This document shows, piece by piece, positions 54,867 through 63,111 of a stretch of DNA of 64,000 bases; positions within the stretch are counted from its first letter, which is position 1, and each line of letters opens with the position of its first letter. The stretch lies in contig JAFROX010000001.1 in the NCBI GenBank assembly GCA_017429475.1, positions 124,001 through 188,000 on the forward strand, written 5' to 3'. This DNA comes from Bacteroidales bacterium (GTDB lineage: Bacteria; Bacteroidota; Bacteroidia; Bacteroidales; UBA932). Position numbers and translations under genes: made by a program. The notes under the pieces were generated by a model, which was not told the origin of the DNA, did not search any database, and was given only the letters and a program-made list of their open reading frames with translations.

Positions 54867-57500
54867 CTATTTCATCTGCCACCAATCCCATTCGAAGAGG
54901 TCGTGGCCTTGTTGTCCTTTGAATACGAAGAATATGTCGTGTACGCCAGCCGTGCCCTTGAGGTTGCACGAAACTGATTTCCAAGACTTGCCAGGAGTGA
55001 TCTGGAGAGTTCCCTCAAGCGGTCCGTTGACGCTGTCAAGATGGATTTCAATGGTGGCCGGAGTGTCGTAGCAGAATACCGTTGCGCTGAACTGCTTGCG
55101 GCCGCGGCCGAAGTCTGCGCCCTTGATCTGGAGATATTCGCCGTCGTCGATGTGGTCGACCACGATGCCGCGGCCGGCGACCTTGCTGGTCTTGAGGCCG
55201 TAGCCCCAGGCCATGGTCTCAGCCTCAACGCGGCTGCCGAGCTTGAAGGGCTCGATCTGCTCCAGCGTTGCATCGAAGAAATAAGGCACTTCCTCGATAG
55301 TCCCGTCGGGATTGTAATGCATTTCAGCAGCGGAAACCGAACGTCTCTCGTGATGGACGTATGTGTCAAGATGCATCAGGTCATAGTTAAGGCCGAATAC
55401 ATAGGATTTGCCCTTGTAGTCGATGATGCCAGGGTGGTTGCCGCGTGTGCGCTGGGTGTGGTCCATAATATGTCCCTTGTAGGTCCAGGGACCTTCGGGA
55501 CTGCTGCTCATCGCATATCCGATGCCCTCAGGGCAGCAGGTTGATGCGAATGCAAGGTAATAATGGCCGTTGCGCTTGTATATCCACGGACCTTCCTGGT
55601 AGTCCTGGATCTTGTAGTCCAGTTTGTGGATCGGGCCGCCGAGAGAAATCATGTCCTCGTTGAGTTTTGCCCAGTAGACGTTGGGGTTGCCCCAGTACAT
55701 ATATGCCTGTCCGTCGTCATCGATCAGGACGGTGGGGTCTATGTCCTCCCAGTGCTCCTTCTGCCATACCAGCGGTTCTCCCAGCGGATCGCGGAACGGG
55801 CCGTAAGGAGAATCTGCCACAAGCACTCCGATGCCGTGGCCGTGCAGAGGGCAGTACATATAGAACTTGCCGTTGCGCTCGACAACCTGGAGAGCCCAGC
55901 CACCGTTGTCGCGTGAGCGCCACTTAAAATCTTTGGTTGATGCCACCGAGCCGTGGTCGGTCCAGTTCACCATATCCTCTGATGTATAGAGCAGCCAGTC
56001 GTACATCTCGAAGTTGGCACCCCAGTCCTCGTCGTGTGTGGTGTATAGGAATACCTTGCCGTCATACACCAGCGGAGCCGGGTCGGCAGTATACTTGGTC
56101 TGGATTATAGGCCTGTTAACCTTGGAATTGAACTTCCACCAGTCGAGGTCGAAGAGATCCGCATCTCCGCCGCGGAAGAGGATATAGACATCGTGCACGC
56201 CTGTAACCCTGCGTCTTACGTCAACATTGAACACTGCGTTCTCTCCTCCGACATTAAACCTTGCAATCGGCTGGTCACCGATGTTGTCGAGGTAGAATTC
56301 CACCTGGCCGCGGTTCTTGAAATTGGCCACCTCTATAGTCGCCTGTCTGGGACCATCGTTTCCGAAATCCACGTTGCGCACCATAATCCAGTCGCCGTTG
56401 TGGATGGATGTCACATAATGGGTACGGCCTGCCCTGCGGTCGGTCTTGACTCCGTGCGAGCCAGCCATCGTCTCGGCCTCCACCCTCCTGTAAGGATCGA
56501 GCGTAGCTACTGGAGCCGGGCCTTCCTTGGTGAATGGAATGAAGGGGATGCTGCCGTCAGGGTTGAACTTGAACTGCTCCACGCAGGCTGAGCGGTGGAA
56601 ACCTCCGCCGTTCGGAAGGGTTCCGGCGTGATAGAACATATAGTCGTTGCCCTTGAATGTGATGTTTCCGCCGTGGATGGTGAAACTGTTGACGGATTCA
56701 TCCATTATGCGGCCGCGGTAAGTCCAGGGACCGTCGATGGTCGGAGCGGTAGAGTAAGCCATATGCTCGGGAACACCGCCTGCCGGATAAGACATATAGT
56801 AGATTCCGTTGCGTTTGTTCACCCACGGACCTTCTTCGTAGCCTACCATCATCACTTCCTTGCGGATACTCCAGTCCATCTTCATCGATTCGGGGCCGAA
56901 GCTGGCCGGGTCGTGGAATCCGGGAACTTCCTTCCATCCGTCGGCGAAAGAAATCATATCGTCGTTGAGACGGCCGTACCAGCAGCCTTTGTTGCCCCAA
57001 AACAGATATGCCTTGCCGTCATCGTCGATGAAGACCGTAGGGTCGATGAATGACCATCCGGTGGCGAGAGGGCCCCCGATGGCGTCTTTCCACGGGCCTT
57101 GAGGGTCATCGGCCACAGCTACGGCAAGAGCGTTGGCGCGGGTACCATCCTCAATCACACATACATACCAGTACCATTTGCCGTTGCGCTCCACGATCTG
57201 GGACGCCCAGGCATTGTCGCCCTTCTCACACCAGGCGAAAGTGTTCGTTGAAATCGGAGTGCCGAGATATGTCCAGTTGACCATATCTTCGGTTGAGAAC
57301 AACTGCCAGTCGTTCATCTTGAAATAGGTGGCGTCGTCCTCATCGTGTCCGGTAGCCATATACACCTTGTCGCCATAGACGAAAGGTGCGGGGTCAGGGG
57401 TGTAGGAGGTGCTGACCAGAGGTCGCTGGCCATAGCCTGGAAGTGCGCAGAGCACTGCCAGTGAGGCAGTCAATGCACAGAAAAGAAGAGGTTTTCTCAT
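54867..57500 (-). CDS. Tandem GH43-CBM6-GH43-CBM6 enzyme
   Basis: This 877-residue exported protein (signal peptide residues 1-24) holds two GH43 domains and two CBM6-like modules in order. GH43-1 (about 28-330) has Asp36 (TPDPAP), Asp153 (FIDPTV) and Glu223 (YEEGPW). CBM6-1 spans about 340-455. GH43-2 (about 465-750) has Asp473, Asp588 and Glu636. CBM6-2 spans about 758-877. All six catalytic acids are kept, so both barrels may be active. Each half ends with a WDWW-like motif of CBM6. The gene lies 12 bases after GH51 and 9 before another GH51. Confidence 0.9.
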   Translation of the reverse strand: MRKPLLFCALTASLAVLCALPGYGQRPLVSTSYTPDPAPFVYGDKVYMATGHDEDDATYFKMNDWQLFSTEDMVNWTYLGTPISTNTFAWCEKGDNAWASQIVERNGKWYWYVCVIEDGTRANALAVAVADDPQGPWKDAIGGPLATGWSFIDPTVFIDDDGKAYLFWGNKGCWYGRLNDDMISFADGWKEVPGFHDPASFGPESMKMDWSIRKEVMMVGYEEGPWVNKRNGIYYMSYPAGGVPEHMAYSTAPTIDGPWTYRGRIMDESVNSFTIHGGNITFKGNDYMFYHAGTLPNGGGFHRSACVEQFKFNPDGSIPFIPFTKEGPAPVATLDPYRRVEAETMAGSHGVKTDRRAGRTHYVTSIHNGDWIMVRNVDFGNDGPRQATIEVANFKNRGQVEFYLDNIGDQPIARFNVGGENAVFNVDVRRRVTGVHDVYILFRGGDADLFDLDWWKFNSKVNRPIIQTKYTADPAPLVYDGKVFLYTTHDEDWGANFEMYDWLLYTSEDMVNWTDHGSVASTKDFKWRSRDNGGWALQVVERNGKFYMYCPLHGHGIGVLVADSPYGPFRDPLGEPLVWQKEHWEDIDPTVLIDDDGQAYMYWGNPNVYWAKLNEDMISLGGPIHKLDYKIQDYQEGPWIYKRNGHYYLAFASTCCPEGIGYAMSSSPEGPWTYKGHIMDHTQRTRGNHPGIIDYKGKSYVFGLNYDLMHLDTYVHHERRSVSAAEMHYNPDGTIEEVPYFFDATLEQIEPFKLGSRVEAETMAWGYGLKTSKVAGRGIVVDHIDDGEYLQIKGADFGRGRKQFSATVFCYDTPATIEIHLDSVNGPLEGTLQITPGKSWKSVSCNLKGTAGVHDIFFVFKGQQGHDLFEWDWWQMK

Positions 57501-57512
57501 AGTATGTTTTGT

Positions 57513-59468
57513 TTATCGTTCAAATACGAAAATGTTGAAGCTCATCGGATCTACCGTTGCTTGGATGGTCTTGCCTTCGCCGAGGAAGATCCTCTGTCTG
57601 GGAACAATGGCCTCCGGATCGTCGAGAGTATTGTCTGCGTCGGGATCCGGCGAAGTATAGACAATTCTTTTGACAGCCTTCACCACCTCTGATTTCTTCA
57701 GGCCATCGAAACTGAATTCTATTGCATTTGGAGATAATGATGTATTTGCCACCTTGACATATATCAGGTTGCCATCCTGCACGGCACTGGCGAAAAGCCC
57801 CTGCTGTCCATCTGCTCCGGTTATGGGTTTTCCGTCCCAGGTGAGTCCGATGACGTTCTGTCCCTTATACTGGGAATAGAGCTGCTGCACATACCAGCTG
57901 CAGGAACGCACAGAATGCAGGTTGTCGTACCAAATCAGGTCGGGACGCCACTGCCATCCTCGCACGTGTGCAAAAAGAGGAGCGTAGGTTGCCATATGGA
58001 CCACATCGGCATTGCGTTCCAGGCCGGTCATAAAAGCAGCCTCGAGAAGGGATGCGTTGAAGTGGTTCCATTTCTTTCCGTCACCGTGGCAGGCATACTC
58101 ACCCGCAAACACCTTGGGTCCCTTGCGGTCATAGCTGTCATAGCGTGCTCCTTGCGACAGGAACCACTTTTCGGGACGGTAGAAATGTTCGTCGACAAGA
58201 TCCACCCCAAGTTTCTTCATCTCAGGCCAGAGATAGTCGAACTGGTCTCCTTCAGAATTCGGACCGGAAGTGCCGATAATCTTGATTTGAGGATACGCCT
58301 TGCGCAGAGCTTCGACGAATGGTTTCAGGTGGGCAGGATACTCTTCTCCCCACTGCTCGTTGCCTACAGCAAGCATCTTGAGGTTGAACGGTTCGGGATG
58401 TCCCATCTCAGCCCTCACCCTGCCCCAGGTAGTATTCACGCCTCCGTTGGCAAATTCGATGAGGTCAAGGGCATCCTGTATGTATGGCTGCAGCTCGTCC
58501 ACAGGGACGTGAGCCGAAGGGTCGTCGTTTTGGAACTGACAGGCAAGGCCGCAACTCACCACTGGAAGCGGTTCGCAGCCGAAATCTTCGCAGAGCTGGA
58601 AGAACTCATAAAAACCGAAGCCGTAGCTTGTGAAATAGTCGGGGAACAGCTTGTATCCGAAAGTATAGTGCCAGCGGTTCTCGTTCACCGGACGGTTCTC
58701 TACAGGGCCGACGCTGTTCTTCCAGTTGTAGCGCGTTTCGAGGTCCGTACCTTCTACAATACAGCCTCCGGGGAAACGGAAGACTCCCGGGTGAAGGTCA
58801 TAGAGAGCCTGGGCCAAATCCTTGCGGAGGCCTCCTTCCCTGCCCTTCCAGGTGTCCTTGGGAAAGAGTGACACGTGCTCTATGTCGACAGGAATGTTTC
58901 CTACGAGTTCCACCCTCAGATGTGCATCCTCGATCATAACCGGGGAGGTCAGTTCAAGCTTGTATTTAGTCCATTCTTTCGAGTTGACCGAGATCTCACC
59001 TTGGGTGAGTATCTGGGTTTCGGTCATCGAATCGTTGTCGACAAGCTCGACGCGCAACTTTCCACCGTCACTCCTGGCCCATACTGAGAAAACATAGCCT
59101 TCACCCTTCTTGAGTCCCATTCCGAAGAAGCCCTCGTTCTCCACTCCGGTGAACTTGTCGCGGTGACCGGACCAGTTCAGCCTGAGATAGTGAGGATTAC
59201 GTTCGAAGGGACCGTCATCCATTATCTGGACTTTTCCATAAGCTGTCCAGCCAGTGAGAGCGTAGGGGAAATCGAAAGAGCGGTTTTTCACCATATCGCC
59301 ATACAGGCCGCCGTCAGCCGCATAGTTTATGTCTTCGAAGAAGATGCCGTACATCGTCGGCTGCACAGGGGCTCCGGCCTTCTTCAGATTAACGTCCATA
59401 CGGACTGTCTGCCCTGTCACAGATACTGCTGCCAGCAAAGCGGCAGCAGTCAGTATAGTCTTCTTCAT
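57513..59468 (-). CDS. GH51 alpha-L-arabinofuranosidase
   Basis: This 651-residue exported enzyme (signal peptide ending VSVTGQ) is a classic GH51 with a carbohydrate-binding-like N-terminal sandwich. It shows FFEDINYAADGG, FRFPGGCIVEG, acid/base Glu371 in AVGNEQWGEEY and nucleophile Glu457 in KVFAGEYA. It would remove arabinofuranose from arabinoxylan or arabinan. A second ATG nine bases upstream (59477) is in frame; the shorter start gives the standard MKK signal peptide. It is the second gene of the minus-strand operon, 21 bases after GH78. Confidence 0.92.
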   Translation of the reverse strand: MKKTILTAAALLAAVSVTGQTVRMDVNLKKAGAPVQPTMYGIFFEDINYAADGGLYGDMVKNRSFDFPYALTGWTAYGKVQIMDDGPFERNPHYLRLNWSGHRDKFTGVENEGFFGMGLKKGEGYVFSVWARSDGGKLRVELVDNDSMTETQILTQGEISVNSKEWTKYKLELTSPVMIEDAHLRVELVGNIPVDIEHVSLFPKDTWKGREGGLRKDLAQALYDLHPGVFRFPGGCIVEGTDLETRYNWKNSVGPVENRPVNENRWHYTFGYKLFPDYFTSYGFGFYEFFQLCEDFGCEPLPVVSCGLACQFQNDDPSAHVPVDELQPYIQDALDLIEFANGGVNTTWGRVRAEMGHPEPFNLKMLAVGNEQWGEEYPAHLKPFVEALRKAYPQIKIIGTSGPNSEGDQFDYLWPEMKKLGVDLVDEHFYRPEKWFLSQGARYDSYDRKGPKVFAGEYACHGDGKKWNHFNASLLEAAFMTGLERNADVVHMATYAPLFAHVRGWQWRPDLIWYDNLHSVRSCSWYVQQLYSQYKGQNVIGLTWDGKPITGADGQQGLFASAVQDGNLIYVKVANTSLSPNAIEFSFDGLKKSEVVKAVKRIVYTSPDPDADNTLDDPEAIVPRQRIFLGEGKTIQATVDPMSFNIFVFER

Positions 59469-59489
59469 TACATCCATCGTAGTAACTGA

Positions 59490-62072
59490 TTATAATTTGA
59501 CAGTGTAAGTGCCGGCCTCGTAGTCTTTGGACTGCGTCTCGCCCGGGAGGGTTACCGTAGCCCTGGCTCCTTTGGGTATGGTGAAGTTCCATACCCACTG
59601 GTCACCTTCATACTTCCAGGAACTCTTGATTACACCTGCAGCCGACTTGTACTCAGCGTTGAGAGAACCGAGCCTCTTGTCCGGCACCGGTTTCATAATG
59701 ATGTGCCTGAAGCCGGGCTCAGAAGTGTCTGTCGCAATGCCTGCAGCTGTCTTCCATATCCACGCACACACAGCTCCATACGCGTAGTGGTTGAAACTGT
59801 TCATGCCCCTGGGTCCCATTCCCTTGTCAAGGGTATAGCTGTTCCAGCGCTCCCAAATAGTGGTGGCTCCGTTGTCGATGGAGTAAATCCAGCTTGGATT
59901 CTTTCGCTGCAGGAGCAGTTCGTATGCTATGTCGACCATTCCGTTTTCAGTAAGCACGTCCATCAGGATGGATGTGCCGAGAAAGCCTGTCTGAAGGCAG
60001 TTGCCGTGATCTGCGAAGTTCTGACGCAGACGGTTCTTGACAGCCTCTTTGGCTTCACCGTCGAAAAGTTTGTTCTTCAAGGCGAAGAGCGCAGGGGTCT
60101 GCATCGTGTTCAGAATCTCCGTCTTGAATGTTCCGTCAGCGTTCAGGAAATTCTCGAGGATATAAGCCTTGGCTTCCTGCTCCATTGCAGCATACTTCGC
60201 TGCATCACGGCCTGTGGCCGCCGCCATATCGCGCATCATTCCGGCATCGATGGCCCAGTATGAAGCACAGAGGTAGTTCCAGTAATCTATCGCTTCGGGA
60301 AGCGGGGCTCTCCTGCCGAACACGTCACGGCCAAAGGCCAGGCCTTCGCAGCTTTCCAGCGGTTCATAGCTCAGCCAATCGGCCCATTGATAGTTGCCGT
60401 TCTCAGATGCGAGGGCATTGTGATCATATTTTGTCTCGGCCACGTGAGTCATGAATTTTTCCATTGAAGCCCAGCTTTCATCAACAATCGACTTGTCATC
60501 GAACTGTCTCCATATGGTCCAGGGAACGATGATTCCGGCATCGGCCCAGCCCACGCGCATCATTTCCCCTCCATATTGCGCCAATGGAGCGACGCCGGGA
60601 TATCCGCCCAGAGGGCTCTGGCTGTCGCGCAAGTCACGAAGCCATTTATGGAAGAACGCGTCGGTGTTGGCGAAAAAGGCGCCGGCCTCGGTAAATACCT
60701 GGGTGTCGGCCGTCCAGCCGAGACGCTCGTTGCGCTGAGGACAGTCTGTGGGAACTGAAAGATAATTAGAGAGCTGTCCCCACCTCGAATTGGAGATAAT
60801 CTTGTTGACCAGCTCGTTGCCCGTAGTGATCGTACCTGTCTCGAGGTCTCCGGCGATAGATGTGACGGGGATTGTCGTGATGCTGTCGAAGGTTACATCA
60901 GCATCGGCAGTCACGGTAATCAGCCTGTAGCCGAAGAAAGTGCACTGAGGATAGTATTCAACCGGTTTGTCAGACTGTGCAAAAGTATATTCCAATATCA
61001 TTCCTGTCTCCGGAATACGGAGGTTAAGGCGGTGGACACTGCCCTCGGGACCATCCATTCCACGACTCTTTGCTCCATTACCGTCATTGAGCAACTCTCC
61101 GGGGAGGCAGGTCAGCCTGGTACCCTCGGCAGCATTGAAGAGGAAGGCGGGAACGCCCGCACAGTTCTGGCCGAAATCGACCACCAGGTTTTCTCCAGCG
61201 TGAAGGACCACCTGTTCACCTGCCTTGTATTCGCGGTCGATCACCACTTTGCCATACTCCTCGTCACTTGCCCCATCCACAGTCTTCCAGACATAAGTGC
61301 GCACGGGAGACAGGGTAAGGTCTTTGCGCAGGTATATTTCAGCACCGTCAGACGGGTATATCATACCCAGAAATTCGTTGTTGACCTCCGGAGTGGAGAG
61401 CTGGTCAGCGGTTTCATAGCCGGGAAGCACCCGGGCGTCGTACTCTTCACCATCGAAGATCGCAGCGTGCTTCACGGGACCGGCGATTCCAGCAAGCCAG
61501 TTCTCAGTGTCGGTGCCGTAGAGCACCTTGCTGCCATCCGCATAGGTAAGTTCGAGAACACCGCGGAAAGCGCACTTGGTGCCGATCATACGGTCGTTGC
61601 CGCTGGGAGTCACGATCTTGTCGGCCCACCATCCGGGGGTGACCTGCGCTGAAAAGATATTGACTGAACCGGGCTTGCGCAGCATAGCACCTGTCACATC
61701 ATATGTAAAGGAGACTTTTGTCTTCGCATAATGGGTGAATCCGGGTTTCAGGAATTCATCGCCGATCTGCACTCCATTGACGTAGATGGAATACACGCCA
61801 AGGCCAGTGGTCATCCATTTTGCAGACACGACTTTAGCCTCATTTGTTACAAACGACACAAACCAGCTGGCGCCGTCGGCAGCGCGGGATCCGTCGGCAA
61901 CCCTGCCGGTAAAAATGGGCGCATCCGCCGCTGAAATCCACGATGACGCCTCCCACGCAGAGTTGTCCAGGGCGTCGGTCCTCACTCCGTTGGCGGGTTT
62001 CTTTTCCGTACAGGCTATGACAACTGCCAGCAGAGCCGGCAGTGCAAGGTATTTTATAAGTTGCTTCATCAT
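59490..62072 (-). CDS. GH78 alpha-L-rhamnosidase-like lipoprotein
   Basis: This 860-residue lipoprotein (lipobox VVIACT) has the GH78 arrangement: N-terminal beta-sandwich domains, a (alpha/alpha)6 barrel with the catalytic-region motif ERLGWTADTQVF, and the TTIWERWNS stretch before a C-terminal beta-sandwich. Family members remove terminal alpha-L-rhamnose from pectic or other side chains. Its position at the head of an arabinofuranosidase operon suggests pectin- or arabinogalactan-linked xylan decorations, but substrate is inference. I start at the ATG of MMKQ; longer in-frame starts run into the upstream LytTR gene's end. Confidence 0.88.
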   Translation of the reverse strand: MMKQLIKYLALPALLAVVIACTEKKPANGVRTDALDNSAWEASSWISAADAPIFTGRVADGSRAADGASWFVSFVTNEAKVVSAKWMTTGLGVYSIYVNGVQIGDEFLKPGFTHYAKTKVSFTYDVTGAMLRKPGSVNIFSAQVTPGWWADKIVTPSGNDRMIGTKCAFRGVLELTYADGSKVLYGTDTENWLAGIAGPVKHAAIFDGEEYDARVLPGYETADQLSTPEVNNEFLGMIYPSDGAEIYLRKDLTLSPVRTYVWKTVDGASDEEYGKVVIDREYKAGEQVVLHAGENLVVDFGQNCAGVPAFLFNAAEGTRLTCLPGELLNDGNGAKSRGMDGPEGSVHRLNLRIPETGMILEYTFAQSDKPVEYYPQCTFFGYRLITVTADADVTFDSITTIPVTSIAGDLETGTITTGNELVNKIISNSRWGQLSNYLSVPTDCPQRNERLGWTADTQVFTEAGAFFANTDAFFHKWLRDLRDSQSPLGGYPGVAPLAQYGGEMMRVGWADAGIIVPWTIWRQFDDKSIVDESWASMEKFMTHVAETKYDHNALASENGNYQWADWLSYEPLESCEGLAFGRDVFGRRAPLPEAIDYWNYLCASYWAIDAGMMRDMAAATGRDAAKYAAMEQEAKAYILENFLNADGTFKTEILNTMQTPALFALKNKLFDGEAKEAVKNRLRQNFADHGNCLQTGFLGTSILMDVLTENGMVDIAYELLLQRKNPSWIYSIDNGATTIWERWNSYTLDKGMGPRGMNSFNHYAYGAVCAWIWKTAAGIATDTSEPGFRHIIMKPVPDKRLGSLNAEYKSAAGVIKSSWKYEGDQWVWNFTIPKGARATVTLPGETQSKDYEAGTYTVKL

Positions 62073-62128
62073 AATAACAAGTTTAGGTAAATCAGTATAA
62101 AAATACATCAAATTCCGACAACATCCAA

Positions 62129-62950
62129 TCACATAAGCTCGGCGATGGCTTCATAGTAATTCTTGCTGATAGGGACAGGATTGATGTCGGGAATGTTGAA
62201 CTCGGCGACCACGAATCCGTATTTGTCCTTGCGGAGCACCTTTACGTGGGAAGGATTGACGAAGAACGAGCGGTGGCACCGGACGATGCCGTGCCCGGCC
62301 ACTGTCTCCTCAATGCTCTTCATCGAATTGCGGAGCGCGAACTGTTTGACGCGTCCCGCCTCGAGATAATAGATGTCTACATAGTTTGTCCTTGCATTGA
62401 GATAGAGTATCTCGGCGGAGTCTATGATGAGTTTGAGCCTGCCGTGCTCGTCAGTGAACTTGATGGGAACAGAATCACCGGCCGGAGCGGATTTCAGTTG
62501 CTCGATGTGATCCTTGTTATCCTCGTTTATGAGCCAGAGGATGTTGAAGGTAAAGGGAAAAACCAGCGTAAGGGAGAACAGTTTCAGACAATACGGCACT
62601 GCCTCTATATAATCCATAGTGTCGCGGTGAAACAGCCAGGTGTAGAGAGCTGCGAACAGCGCCGCGATGAAAATTTCTGCGATGCATACCAGGGCATACT
62701 GCCACCAGAGCATCCGCTTTCCTACGCTGAATGCATAGAACAAGGTATGCGTCATCGTGAATGACAGGAAAAGGATGCAGGCAAGCATCAGAAAGTGGAA
62801 CGCATAGCGCAATCCTCCGCAGCCGTCGAACATCTCAGCCACCCCGAAAGGCTTGTAGATGAACAGGAAGGCCACGAAGAAACCGACCAGGAAAAGTCCG
62901 AACATAAAATGCTGCATATAGCCTTTGCGGGCCTTTACATAACCATCCAT
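62129..62950 (-). CDS. Membrane-anchored LytTR-type transcriptional regulator
   Basis: This 273-residue protein has about four membrane helices in residues 15-145 and a C-terminal LytTR DNA-binding domain (about 170-273) with the LNARTNYVDIYY and GIVRCHRSFFVNPSHV motifs. LytTR domains bind DNA through beta-strands; here the domain is tethered to the membrane with no response-regulator receiver. It lies 56 bases upstream of the GH78 gene on the same strand and may regulate that operon. Its ligand or partner is unknown. Confidence 0.85.
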   Translation of the reverse strand: MDGYVKARKGYMQHFMFGLFLVGFFVAFLFIYKPFGVAEMFDGCGGLRYAFHFLMLACILFLSFTMTHTLFYAFSVGKRMLWWQYALVCIAEIFIAALFAALYTWLFHRDTMDYIEAVPYCLKLFSLTLVFPFTFNILWLINEDNKDHIEQLKSAPAGDSVPIKFTDEHGRLKLIIDSAEILYLNARTNYVDIYYLEAGRVKQFALRNSMKSIEETVAGHGIVRCHRSFFVNPSHVKVLRKDKYGFVVAEFNIPDINPVPISKNYYEAIAELM

Positions 62951-63080
62951 TTTGTGTGGTATAAAAAATTATTCATTCGATTTTCATCCCAAATTTAGCC
63001 ATATTTTCCCGCCAAAACAAAAAAATACACCAACAGATGCAATTTATTTCACAACACCATTGCCTATGGTAAGCGGGTGG

Positions 63081-63088
63081 TAACTTTG
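63081..63088 (+). promoter_or_regulatory. -7 promoter box (TAACTTTG) before the second acyl-CoA ligase gene
   Basis: TAACTTTG matches TAnnTTTG, 23 bases before the ATG at 63112. A TTG at 63060-63062 lies 18 bases upstream, a fair -33 candidate. Confidence 0.55.
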
Positions 63089-63111
63089 CACCGTAAAAAT
63101 ACATTGGCACT

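Noticed and set aside
62073-62132. Extended GH78 start overlapping the LytTR gene
   Set aside because: The extra 20 residues lack signal-peptide character, while MMKQ begins a clean lipoprotein signal.
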